The notes under the pieces: generated by a model | What the model saw: the letters and a program-made list of their open reading frames with translations, nothing else | Told to the model about the DNA's origin: nothing | Databases searched by the model: none | Source: Paramoeba atlantica | Lineage: Eukaryota; Discosea | Assembly (NCBI GenBank): GCA_977017575.1 | Contig: CDRNVI010000075.1 | Coordinates: forward strand, 1-64,000 | Reading direction: 5' to 3' | DNA: 64,000 nt | Translations under genes and position numbers: made by a program | Shown: one piece after another, positions 11,601 to 20,362 of the stretch | Layout of the letters: the number at the start of each line of letters is the position of its first letter | Position numbering within the stretch: the stretch's first letter is position 1

Positions 11601-12549
11601 AGTTGATCCGGACACGGGAAGAGGATTAGAGGAGATCAGCTCCCCTTTTCCGACAGGATCTAGTCAAAGTACAGAAACGGACAATTCTTGCACCCCCCGT
11701 CAACGTGCCTTGAGCGACGCAATCTCGGCGCACGAATTTTCATGTGCGTACGCAGCGGCGGACAGTAGCACTCGCGCGAGGTACACCTCTCAGACTGGAG
11801 ATGGGGCCAGCAGCTGGGCATTTTGCATCCCATCAACAGAGCTTGGCCACGCTTACACACCCACAGAATTCCGCGCCCTCTCCAGGTGGTGGTTAGGTGC
11901 CAAGGTCTACAACGAGTTGAGCACGTGCCCAATTAACACATGCCAACAACCTCTCGACCTCGAAGGAAACCATGCAGTGTCTTGCAAAAGTGGGAATGGA
12001 CTGATCTCCCGCCACAATGCGCTCATTACACAATTCACCGACACGTGCTCCAAGGCGAATTTATCACCTTCACGTGAGGTAAGCCTGGGGAACCTAGGGC
12101 CTGGCGGCTGTCCCACGAGGCCGGGCGATGTCTTTATTCCGGGCTATGAGAAAGCTCAAGGTCTGGTGCTTGATTTTGCTGTCACCCACGTTCAGCAACC
12201 TAAATACACGGACTTAGTCCGCAACGCTAACGGGGTGGCGGCAGGATCATTTGCGGAGCACTACGCCGCTTCTCACAAGGTGAAAGAGAGAGAGGAGGCG
12301 GAACAAGCAAAACATGTGTTTGTTGCCATGGTGGTAGAATCATATGGTGCTTGGAGTGCAAGTGCCCTATCAATCCTTAGATGGGTTGGGAAGCATCGCG
12401 CCTCATGTTCCCAGGGGACTCTATCTCAAGAAGCAGCTACCCGTCAGCTGCTTCAAGAGCTTAACCTCACCCTGATGCGTTCTCAATCGAGAATGCTTGT
12501 CTCACGCATGCCGGCTGAAGATCCACAACCGGCACTTATTTTGCAGTAG
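8619..12549 (+). CDS. Family-A CRE/R2-like LINE polyprotein: zinc fingers, RT, RLE
   Basis: One open frame of about 1,300 residues. The frame is open from the 5' junction; the first in-frame ATG inside the element is at 8809, so either the extreme N-terminus is lost or translation starts there. Domains, counting from 8575: acidic/basic leader; C2H2-type finger CPVKGC...H....H (about 268-296); second finger C..C..H....C (about 313-335), as in R2 and CRE elements, which bind DNA with such fingers; RT with 'VRPIAAGETIRR' (about 635), 'VDLANAFNRVSR' (700), 'GVQQGDPLGPLLF' (752) and 'WYLDDGVIAG' (788); zinc knuckle 'CPINTC...H.VSC' (about 1119-1138); RLE core 'RPGDVFI' then 'LVLDFAVTHVQ' (about 1182-1205). 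Product: nuclear RT/endonuclease for target-primed retrotransposition. No stop or frameshift is seen. Better preserved than its family-B neighbours, so probably the youngest in the chain. LINE J is a relative. Confidence 0.9.
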
Positions 12550-13012
12550 CCTAAACCAAGGCTCGCGGATCCCGGCATGTTCGAAGGCTGAGGGTGCTGG
12601 TCTCGTCGACAGAGTCTATACTCACGCCTAGTCCGTCAGGGCTAGGTACCCCAAGTGAGGTAGTACACGGGTAGTGAATCTCCTCCCCGTCGGCCAGCAT
12701 CCTGTTTCGCGACCGTGTCGCTGTCGACACAGGCCCGCGCCTGCGCCCTCCCGTATAACAAGGGAAAGGTCCACAAGTCAGGCCGTGGAGAGGTCGAAAG
12801 ACCCGGTCCGGAACGCGCGAATGGTTGAGGAGCCGCCTGCAGGCCGGGTGAGGCGAAGCTGAGGGAGACCTTACCCCCCCTGAAAAGTTGAAAAGTTGGG
12901 TAGGGGAAAGCAGGAAAGTAGGGAGAAAGGTGGGAAAAGTATGTCAAGAGGTGAGAAAGAGGAGAAAGAGAGAGAAAAATTTTCTTTATTTGCATAAAAA
13001 CAAAAAAAAAAA
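12550..13012 (+). other. Family-A LINE 3' UTR
   Basis: A 450-bp GC-rich 3' UTR passing into a purine-rich stretch and ending TTTGCATAAAAAC plus A-rich tail. Most of it (from about 12590) is repeated in reverse complement at 51465-51930 with few changes, which defines it as the 3' end of the family and shows a second, 5'-truncated copy. Several short ORFs in it are open on both copies but show no protein features. Confidence 0.8.
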
Positions 13013-13013
13013 A

Positions 13014-13448
13014 GAAACCAGTGCCTTTGAATTGTATTGTGATGCTTCCGAGAAGGGGTGGGGACTAGCATGGCTGCAGGGCGGCAGTCTTCAGTATCGC
13101 TCTGGAAATTTTGCGGCCTGGCTCAGAGATAAGCCTATTGCATATAAGGAGCTATTCGCAGCAGAGATGGGCTTAAAACTGGTAAAGGAAAGAAAAATCA
13201 AGGCTTGTACACTGATATCAGATAATAAGAACGTTGTGGCATGGCTGTCCAAATGGAAGGCAGGACCCCCGCTAATTATGGAGTGGCTACGCCGGTTATA
13301 CCAGGTGTTTTTCCTACCTGGTTATCTCAAGGAGGTCTGTTGGATTTGCTCCGAGAAAAACATAGCAGATGAACCCTCACGCCATGGGAACGAGAGCGAC
13401 AGGCATGGCCATGTATCTCTTTTAAATTCAGAAACAACAACGTTCTAA
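13014..13448 (+). pseudogene. RNase H region of Y1 (fossil)
   Basis: RNase H signatures in order: 'LYCDASEKGWGLAWL' (first Asp), 'AYKELFAAEMGL' (Glu), 'LISDNKNVVAWL' (second Asp) and 'NIADEPSR' at the end, the arrangement found in RNase H of YR and LTR-type elements. It would degrade RNA in RNA-DNA hybrids during element copying. It begins at the right target duplication of the LINE chain, and its end overlaps repeat B1. Together with 2689-4060 it is one RT/RNase H unit opened by the LINE insertion. Confidence 0.75.
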
Positions 13449-13790
13449 AGCGTTATAACGTTATAATTCAACAAAAACTTTTGCATTTCGCGAGTTTCTT
13501 TGTCAAGAAAATCTTACCATTTAGTGTAAGGAGGTATTATCTCCAACATACAAAATCGTAAATTTATAGGTTTTACTTATTGGGTTCTAACATGTTTCGA
13601 TCGCTTCGCATGGAGATCGTATTCATATGAAAAAGATATTTTATTCATAAAAGGATTTTTTATATGTAAAAAATCAACGATTTTGTTTTGTTGGTGTTTC
13701 TGAAATGCTAAATTTGATGAATGTACCTGTTTACGAATTTAAATATTTCTGAATGTAAATAGGTATCTCTTTTAAATTCAGAAACAACAA

Positions 13791-14367
13791 GCTACGTGCT
13801 GCTCAAGCTACGCAAAACACACCAGCTCTGCCCTTATGCAGCAGGTCTCCGACAGAAAATATAAGAAATACGTTACTGAGAAGGGTGTCGATAGCGATTC
13901 GTTTAAGTGTCTGGCTGCAACAGATTGCGGCCTTCTACATGACGATACTAAGGCTTTGCTGAAGGCTCTCTCACAAAGAGCGAAACTTAAATATGAAAGC
14001 GTGCGCAATGCTTTCCAGCTCGAAATCGAAAAAATGTCAGCGTACACGGTAGTGTCGCAGCTCCGAGACTACATTCCAGCAGAGAAGTGGATGAGTGAAT
14101 TGCGCCTATAAGATATATTTAAAGTCTCTTTAAAGTAAAATTTGTAATCTATATTTACGGGTATTTGAGAAAACCCAAATTCTTAACATATGACGGCAGC
14201 TCGTACACGTTCGACTATATGAAGATATTGTTATATAAAACCGAAAGACCATAACATTCCCTTTTCAATAGTAGCCTGAGATCACCAACTCAGGGAAATT
14301 CTAATAGAATAAAAAAAAAAAAAAAAAAATACCTTCAATTTACGTTAGATTATTGAGGAGTTGGTGG
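13791..14367 (+). mobile_element. LINE C1: 5'-truncated family-C copy (3' end only)
   Basis: Matches 19593-20160 of LINE C2 almost base for base; by eye there are only a couple of substitutions and a different A-run length. It encodes the last 90 or so residues of the C2 protein (to 14111, ending 'DYIPAEKWMSELRL'), then the same 3' UTR and the same 3' end GGAGTTGGTGG. No terminal poly(A): the A-run is internal (14311-14329). Near identity to C2 implies recent movement. Confidence 0.9.
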
Positions 14368-14568
14368 AAAATTTGATTTCTGAGAATTATATTTACTTCC
14401 TAGAGATTTATTCTTGTTCATTATGTAAAAAAATGCTTACACTGTCGTATCACAATTACGACAATACATCTTCTATCTGATATTTGATACGTTCAATTCT
14501 ATGCAGATTCAAAATTCATATGAATACTGTATGACCGGTCATAACATAACAAAATAAAAAAAAAATTC
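14368..14568 (+). mobile_element. Short 3' tail of a family-C-like LINE
   Basis: Around 14434-14470 the + strand reads 'AYTVVSQLRQYI', the conserved C-terminal motif of family-C proteins, then a short UTR containing the palindrome GACCGGTC and an A-rich tail (14548-14565). It directly follows the 3' end of C1, and the right copy of the AAACAACAA target duplication follows it, so C1 and this tail form one block. A similar GTATGACCGGTC occurs at 59088-59099. Confidence 0.6.
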
Positions 14569-14773
14569 AAACAACAACGTTCTAAAGCGTTATAACGTTA
14601 TAATTCAACAAAAACTTTTGCATTTCGCGAGTTTCTTTGTCAAGAAAATCTTACCATTTAGTGTAAGGAGGTATTATCTCCAACATACAAAATCGTAAAT
14701 TTATAGGTTTTACTTATTGGGTTCTAACATGTTTCGATCGCTTCGCATGGAGATCGTATTCATATGAAAAAGA

Positions 14774-15742
14774 ATGGGAGGAGTATCCTCTGCCCAGATG
14801 GCGCCGAAAGAAACGAGTGATTTCCATTGAGCTCAGGGTAGAAATATGAGTGTTGGGGGAAAGGCAACTTAGGTATTGATATATTTGGTTCGTGTAGGCC
14901 CCTTCTATAACTACCATTGTGTCCGGGCGAAAAGGGTGAGCTTTGGTTGTTTTCGTCTTGTTCCCCCAGTACAGGATGATGCAGTCCGGTCGTGCCACTA
15001 TGAAATCCCTTCGTTTCAAAAGCGCGACTTCCCCCGCACGAGATGCGGTTTTGTAGGCAATCAGTACTGTAGCTGCCATTTCTGACGTCATAAATGGTAG
15101 CAACTTGTTCAGTTGTGCCTTGGTCAAAGGCTGGGCTTGTTGAAATGGAATTTGCGATCCGCGCCGAATTAGTGACTTTAGCAGAAGACGGGAATGCGTT
15201 GCTAGCTTCCCGGACTGTACCATCAATGCTATAAGGTGCTTCAGATACGTTTCTTTCGTTTGGAGTGACAAGGACATGTCGTTTATTAGTTTTACGACAT
15301 CGTCGTCGAATAATTTGAGACGGCGGGAATGCAACATTCGTAGCAGGCGGGCACGCGTTAACCATGTTGTCTGACACCACATTGGAACTAATGCTTGTTG
15401 TGTCGTCCATTTTCTTATGCCCATGACTTCCATTACAAATTGAACTTCCTCGCTGTAAGATTTTCTTTGGAATGCTGCTCTTGCTAGGGTGCGACGTTGC
15501 GGTAAAGAAACTAGCTTGCTTTTTTGACTTAATGTAATTGTCTTCAATTGTCCGTGAACCGGAGTTATCCTCTTTTCGCTCTGGAGTTTTATTGGTTGAG
15601 ATGGATTTGTACTTATTTTGATCGTTTTTACCGAACGGGTGCGACGTTGCGGTAGAGAAACTAACTTGCTTTTTTGACTTAATGTAATTTGATGGTCGGA
15701 ATGAAACTTGCTGGACTGTGATTGTTTTAAAACTTTTTTCAT
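14774..15742 (-). pseudogene. Tyrosine recombinase region of Y2 (fossil)
   Basis: YR features: 'WLTRARLLRML' in the N-terminal SAM-like region, 'AYKTASRAGEVALLKRRDF' carrying the first catalytic Arg, 'ILYWGNKTKTTKAHPFRP', and 'GYSSHSF' at the start of the HxxR box. The alignment to Y6 and Y4 recombinases is clear over this span. YR enzymes integrate circular element DNA without target duplication. The N-terminal half of the frame is low-complexity basic sequence with an internal repeat ('TLSQKSKLVSLPQRRT' twice). Confidence 0.75.
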
Positions 15743-16230
15743 ATTCTGGTTTTGATTTATTGTAGAAAGAACTTTTAAACCTATTTTTGACTGGCTTTTG
15801 CCACGGGGGCGGACTTCGGAGAGTCAACTTCGCGGGCCAGACCCCCTCCCGCGAAAACCCGCTCTTCCATAGCTTCCTGCTGTAGTGCTCGACGTGGCGC
15901 CGTATCCTCCACGAAACGATCCTCGATAAGAAACATGTCCACCACGCCCTCGACCTCGTCCGCGCGAACCATAGGAAATGCTCTGACGTATCGTATTTCC
16001 CAATGTATCATCGCTGCGTTGAGTTTCGTAGCGAGTCCTTACGTACGTTGAATCAGCCCCACGAAGGACGCCTTGTGTTATACGCACTTTGTCAAGTAAC
16101 TTTTGTCCTATGCTTGCTTGATGTGGATCCTCCAAGTCAATACCTCCCCGACGGAACGCATCGCGCATCCATTCTCGCAATAGGCTCAAGAATGGGGGGC
16201 GTCGTTTCACTAGCAGAAAGGTCTCCTGGG
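15730..16230 (-). pseudogene. C-terminal gag region of Y2 (fossil)
   Basis: 'REWMRDAFRRGGIDLEDP' followed by 'VLRGADSTYVRTRYE' and a Gly/Arg-rich tail ('GRGRGRGGHVSYRG') aligns with the C-terminal half of the Y6 gag ('EWMNDMKGRGGIDQEN', 'VYRGADPNYLRMIY', 'SRGRSQGRSYG'). The RG-rich tail is a likely RNA-binding region. It begins at the poly(A) end of LINE D. Confidence 0.65.
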
Positions 16231-16240
16231 AATCCTTTTT

Positions 16241-16335
16241 TTTTTGTGCGTTACTGCTTTTACAAAGGGAATCGACTCGTTCCTTCTCCTCGTTTTTCCT
16301 TCCCCCCTTCTCTCGCTTCTTTGAGAGAAATCAAC
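16241..16335 (-). other. 3' terminal part of LINE D UTR with family-B hairpin
   Basis: Read on the minus strand, 16332-16298 gives TTTCTCTC, an 8-nt loop, GAGAGAA, then GGGGGGAAGG, the same arrangement as at 7516-7548 and 8456-8496 although the loop differs. The A-run at 16240-16231 is the tail. LINE C2 begins directly upstream of this hairpin. Confidence 0.7.
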
Positions 16336-16369
16336 CTTGTTGATTTATTTTCTTATTATCTCAATCGTT

Positions 16370-19300
16370 ATGACACGCCCTTCCCGCTCAGTCGTGAGCA
16401 AAAATTCAGACCTGAAGACAAGTCGTACAACAGAGAAATCACGTGAAAAAGGAAAGCGTGGCAAAGAAAAGAAGAGCACAACAACGGTTTCCTCAGACGG
16501 CTCAATGATCAAGATTCTACAAGTTTCGCGGAAAGAGGGAATGAAGGAACGCTCCGGAAATCACACGGCGTCAGACTTACCCGATCTCACCACAGGAGAT
16601 GGCCGAATTACGCATGAAATGTCCAAACCAAAGAAAACCCCAAGAATTCGAATCGTCGGATCTACACCTCTGCCAAAAGACTGGGCTGATCACGGCGAAC
16701 AGAACAGTGCGCACAGCGACAAAATCAAAATCAAAATCACGCCTAAGACCTTTCGATTGACATCTTTCGACGAACAGCCACGTCAAGAACCACAACAAGA
16801 GACAACACCGGATATTGACTCGGAAGAGGAACATTACGAAGACGAGAGCGAAGATATGTCTCTTGACAGCGATAACGAGGTCATAGCAGATCTGGCAAAC
16901 AGAAGTGCTCTTTCCAAAGCACCGGATCATGTGCACAACATGGTAGCAAAGTGGGGCAAAGGCACGGAATGTGTTATCGAGTGGGGCTTCCGACAAGACA
17001 CGGTAAATTACACGTCGAAAGGCATCGTCGTAGGTAGGACCTCACGAAAAGGAATGGTCAAAGTCAAAATCTCTTACAATCCAGCTCAAGGCAGCAAAGG
17101 TCCCAGTGGCTTTCTTTATCTTCCACACACAAACAGGATCAGAATCTGTTCGATACGAGCCACGAAACTGATCAAAGTCGAAACAATTACGCGGAATTTA
17201 GAAGAACACGCCGACAACGTGTCTAGCGATGAAAATGGTCAAAGTGATCTCGAGCCGCTGCCCACGATGGTACCCATTGATTCATCTTTTTCAATCCATG
17301 TAGTCGCCATCTTCCGAGCCATACTTCGTGGGTATCCATCGGTAGAACTTGACTCTGAGAAAACAGCTATCTGGCATAAATTTTTGAACGCACCAAGAGA
17401 CTCGCTCGCTACTATTCGTCAACTTTCTCGGCAAAATCAACGAGTCGGACACATAAACAAACAAGCGGATCCATCGGAAAACGAAACACTCAGCATAGAA
17501 CAAAGGGAAGAACTTGGCGTCGACCGTCGCTCGATCAAGAATGCTTTAACGACCGCTCGAGCTGGAAACATCGGGAAAGCCACTCGAATTCTCGACAACG
17601 TTTACAAGGTCTCCAATCTTACAGCGCATGAAAAATTACAGAAACTTCGCGATTTGCATCCCGAGGGGCCTAGTATTGAAATTCCGGAAGCTGACTTTCC
17701 ACGGATCGGCGTTGTAGATAAATCAGAACTCCGCCTTGCAGTCGAAAAACTTGCGCGAGGGGCATCTCCGGGACCAAGCGGGCTTAGTGAGAGCATGATG
17801 CGTTTGCTTGTTGAAGATGAAGAAGCATGCCTTTCATTATGCCATATGATTCGCGACGTTATCAATGGCGACGTGCCTGTAAGCGTGCGGAAGCGTCTCA
17901 CTCGTTGCCGAATTATTGCTCTTCCGAAGCCACAAAACGGTATACGGCCAGTCGCCATGGGGGAGACGATCCTAAAAATCTGCGGATCCATTTTACTCGA
18001 GCGACATGAATGTGCACTACGAAAATACTTTTCGCCTATGCAGCGGGGCGTTCTCCACAAGAGCGCATGTGAATCAATAGTGCATGAGCTACTACAAGAA
18101 TACGAGGATGGATGCGCATTGATTACGGTAGATTTCACGAACGCATACAACACTCCACGACGCGACGCCATAACACAAGCATTACTAGAGAATCCTGTGT
18201 TCAAACCTTTTATGCGACTGTTTTACCTTGAATACGGCCTCTCATCCGAACTTTTGTTTTTCGCACACAACGCTCTTTTCGCGACCATCGAAAGTTCGTC
18301 AGGAATTCGACAAGGCTCATCATTATCCTCCATGTACTTCTGTGCACTTTTACACGGTCCCATTCGCGAGATCGCAAGCTTATACCCCGACGTCAAAATA
18401 CGAGCATATCAAGACGATGTGACTCTCAGCTCTACAAACGTACCGTCACTTGAAGCTGCGTTCCTGCACTTACGTGAAATCACAGGCGAGCTCAATCTAC
18501 GCGTCAACTTTCAGAAATGCGTATTTTTCCAGAAAAATACCACATACGAACCGTTCTCTTTGCATAATCTAGGCGTCAAGCTTTGCACTGATTCGATCAA
18601 GATTCTGGGAGCCTATATCGGGAAAGATAATGTGGTAGAGGATCTTCTCCTGCGCAAACTCAGTAAGCATAAATGCCTTTTCCGCCGTTTACTTCTCATG
18701 GGCCCCAGTAACCTTTCTCTCGCGATTCTTCGCCGATGTACAATTCCACGTCAAGACTATCATCTGAGAGTTCACCGCCCGGAGGCCACTCGGCGTCTGG
18801 CACATTCTTTTGAAAGCCACGTACACGAAGTCTTGCAGAAATGGTGCGGCGCGGACGCCCAGGCACTTAAGCTCGCAGCTCTCCCGCAAAAATTAGGTGG
18901 ATTAGGACTGACTTCTTGCACTCTGAAACAGCAGCACTACTTCGCAGCAGCCCGAGAATCTATTGAAGAGCACTTGGAACCCAATAAAGCTCCGGTAGAT
19001 TCGCAAGGCAATGACAAGAGCAAAGCTAAAATTCAGAGCCGCGCAGAAAAGGCCCGCAAATCGCTTAAGAAGATCATGAGTCAAGCTCACGAAAAACAAT
19101 TGACAGAAATACAGAAAGACTCCACCGCAGCGAACATCATAAAACGCACTAAAGAGGCTAATATCCACCTCGAAAACACCAGCAACTACGTTAACCCATA
19201 CCTATTCCGATATACGCTCATGATGCGCTTAGGAATTGGCTTGCCTAAGGCACCGGCCAAAGTAACATGCCCCGGCTGTTCTAATCAAGAATCACCCTCC

Positions 19301-19909
19301 ACCATTATTCCCCACGTTGCTGGATGCTCCCGATGCTCCGGGATGAACTCCACACGCAAACATTCACATATCGTCCGGTATCTCTCAGAGTTGTGCTCAA
19401 AAGCAGGCCTTCCTAGCGTGATCGAACCCCGCATCTACTCCTCGTATCATTGCACTAAATGTAAGTGCACTATCTCAGCAGATGTCGCCGCGCAACATCC
19501 TTGCAAAGCACGCCGTATTCGTTCAGGTCCAGATCTGGCCATCATGTGGCCTCACATGGGTGAGGTACTCTACGACTTCACAATAGTACATACGTGCTGC
19601 TCAAGCTACGCAAAACACACCAGCTCTGCCCTTATGCAGCAGGTCTCCGACAGAAAATATAAGAAATACGTTACTGAGAAGGGTGTCGATAGCGATTCGT
19701 TTAAGTGTCTGGCTGCAACAGATTGCGGCCTTCTACATGACGATACTAAGGCGTTGCTGAAGGCTCTCTCACAAAGAGCGAAACTTAAATATGAAAGCGT
19801 GCGCAATGCTTTCCAGCTCGAAATCGAAAAAATGTCAGCGTACACGGTAGTGTCGCAGCTCCGAGACTACATTCCAGCAGAGAAGTGGATGAGTGAATTG
19901 CGCCTATAA
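16370..19909 (+). CDS. Family-C LINE polyprotein: RT, zinc knuckle, RLE (intact)
   Basis: 1,179 residues from the ATG at 16370, chosen over an in-frame ATG at 16337 because 'MTRPSRS' matches the starts 'MGVVTRSKA' and 'MGMLTRAKA' of LINEs D and H. Order: charged leader with 'PRIRIVGS'; conserved beta-rich module around 'ECVIEWGFRQDTVNYTSKG' (about 200); acidic/linker region; RT with 'IRPVAMGETILKICGS' (about 524), 'TVDFTNAYNTPRRD' (585), 'GIRQGSSLSSMYF' (643) and 'AYQDDVTLSS' (679); thumb to 'KLGGLGLTS' (841); zinc knuckle CPGC, 'HVAGCSRCSGMNSTRKH', C..C, 'HPC' (966-1050); RLE 'RSGPDLAIMWPHMGEVLYDFTIVH' (1053-1076, quoted in two parts: 'RSGPDLAIMWP' and 'GEVLYDFTIVH'); C-terminus 'AYTVVSQLRDYI'. 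All catalytic boxes are present. Product: nuclear RT/endonuclease for target-primed insertion. Confidence 0.93.
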   Translation: MTRPSRSVVSKNSDLKTSRTTEKSREKGKRGKEKKSTTTVSSDGSMIKILQVSRKEGMKERSGNHTASDLPDLTTGDGRITHEMSKPKKTPRIRIVGSTPLPKDWADHGEQNSAHSDKIKIKITPKTFRLTSFDEQPRQEPQQETTPDIDSEEEHYEDESEDMSLDSDNEVIADLANRSALSKAPDHVHNMVAKWGKGTECVIEWGFRQDTVNYTSKGIVVGRTSRKGMVKVKISYNPAQGSKGPSGFLYLPHTNRIRICSIRATKLIKVETITRNLEEHADNVSSDENGQSDLEPLPTMVPIDSSFSIHVVAIFRAILRGYPSVELDSEKTAIWHKFLNAPRDSLATIRQLSRQNQRVGHINKQADPSENETLSIEQREELGVDRRSIKNALTTARAGNIGKATRILDNVYKVSNLTAHEKLQKLRDLHPEGPSIEIPEADFPRIGVVDKSELRLAVEKLARGASPGPSGLSESMMRLLVEDEEACLSLCHMIRDVINGDVPVSVRKRLTRCRIIALPKPQNGIRPVAMGETILKICGSILLERHECALRKYFSPMQRGVLHKSACESIVHELLQEYEDGCALITVDFTNAYNTPRRDAITQALLENPVFKPFMRLFYLEYGLSSELLFFAHNALFATIESSSGIRQGSSLSSMYFCALLHGPIREIASLYPDVKIRAYQDDVTLSSTNVPSLEAAFLHLREITGELNLRVNFQKCVFFQKNTTYEPFSLHNLGVKLCTDSIKILGAYIGKDNVVEDLLLRKLSKHKCLFRRLLLMGPSNLSLAILRRCTIPRQDYHLRVHRPEATRRLAHSFESHVHEVLQKWCGADAQALKLAALPQKLGGLGLTSCTLKQQHYFAAARESIEEHLEPNKAPVDSQGNDKSKAKIQSRAEKARKSLKKIMSQAHEKQLTEIQKDSTAANIIKRTKEANIHLENTSNYVNPYLFRYTLMMRLGIGLPKAPAKVTCPGCSNQESPSTIIPHVAGCSRCSGMNSTRKHSHIVRYLSELCSKAGLPSVIEPRIYSSYHCTKCKCTISADVAAQHPCKARRIRSGPDLAIMWPHMGEVLYDFTIVHTCCSSYAKHTSSALMQQVSDRKYKKYVTEKGVDSDSFKCLAATDCGLLHDDTKALLKALSQRAKLKYESVRNAFQLEIEKMSAYTVVSQLRDYIPAEKWMSELRL

Positions 19910-20160
19910 GATATATTTAAAGTCTCTTTAAAGTAAAATTTGTAATCTAAATTTACGGGTATTTGAGAAAACCCAAATTCTTAACATATGACGGCAGCTC
20001 GTACACGTTCGACTATATGAAGATATTGTTATATAAAACCGAAAGACCATAACATTCCCTTTTCAATAGTAGCCTGAGATCACCAACTCAGGGAAATTCT
20101 AATAGAATAAAAAAAAAAAAAATACCTTCAATTTACGTTAGATTATTGAGGAGTTGGTGG
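19910..20160 (+). other. Family-C 3' UTR ending in a stem-loop
   Basis: CACCAACTC (20081-20089) pairs with GAGTTGGTG (20151-20159) at the very 3' end, enclosing an A-run (20109-20122). A second, overlapping hairpin CCTGAG/CTCAGG (20073-20092) would compete with it. C1 carries the same arrangement (14283-14291 with 14358-14366). No poly(A) follows the element. Confidence 0.8.
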
Positions 20161-20362
20161 TTTCATTTCCTGGAACGCTTATTTTCAGGAGTGCTCGAAG
20201 TGTATGCGCAGCTTCGTAGTCACCTGGCCGACAGGAAGGTGCAAGAATTAAGTGTTTAGTGTGATAATCATAATCTATGTATGAAAACTACAACCGCACA
20301 TCTCTAACTATATATTAAAAAACGAGTGTAAGAAATCCATTCTAAAGAAATTAAAGCTAAAT

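Larger units (their letters stand above)
4061..13012 (+). mobile_element. Chain of same-orientation LINE insertions inside Y1
   Basis: At least four LINE pieces lie head to tail on the + strand: a family-B 5' piece, a second family-B piece ending in poly(A), a short family-B 3' piece ending in poly(A), and a long family-A element ending in an A-rich tail. The whole block is flanked by one 9-bp direct repeat, AGAAACCAG (4052-4060 and 13013-13021), which reads as a target-site duplication. The simplest history is one insertion into Y1, with later LINEs landing in or beside the poly(A) tails of earlier ones. Confidence 0.8.
2681..14773 (+). mobile_element. YR-type (DIRS superfamily) retroelement Y1, broken and interrupted
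   Basis: Parts seen in order: an RT region (2689-4060), an RNase H region (13014-13448) and a terminal block of split direct repeats B1-A2-B2 (13413-14773). No gag or recombinase part is seen; the left side meets the satellite. The family is inferred from the repeat layout, which matches the other YR elements of this window, and from RT directly followed by RNase H. Two foreign blocks sit inside it, a LINE chain at 4061-13012 and LINE tails at 13791-14568, both with 9-bp target duplications. The coding part is broken in a few places. B1 and B2 are almost identical, so insertion was fairly recent. It lies in the recombinase region of Y2. Confidence 0.7.
13413..14773 (+). repeat. Y1 terminal split repeats B1-A2-B2
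   Basis: B1 is 13413-13636 (224 bp), A2 is 13637-13762, and B2 is 13763-13790 plus 14578-14773, again 224 bp. B1 and B2 look identical by eye. B2 is opened by LINE tails (13791-14568) flanked by AAACAACAA (13782-13790 and 14569-14577). The layout ORFs-B1-A2-B2 is the 3' half of the A1-ORFs-B1-A2-B2 architecture of Ngaro/PAT/VIPER-like elements. A1 is not in the window. Confidence 0.8.
16336..20160 (+). mobile_element. LINE C2: full-length, apparently intact family-C LINE
   Basis: A 3.8-kb element with a short 5' UTR, one uninterrupted ORF and a 250-bp 3' UTR. It is inserted antisense into the 3' UTR of LINE D. The 3' end is fixed by comparison with C1: both end GGAGTTGGTGG and then diverge. 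The 5' end near 16336 is the point where LINE D homology stops. No clear target duplication is visible. Confidence 0.9.

Noticed and set aside
12642-12995. A 117-residue ORF in reverse orientation to LINE A, repeated at 51469-51822
   Set aside because: Both copies are the same 3' UTR in opposite orientation; openness follows from copying one noncoding sequence.
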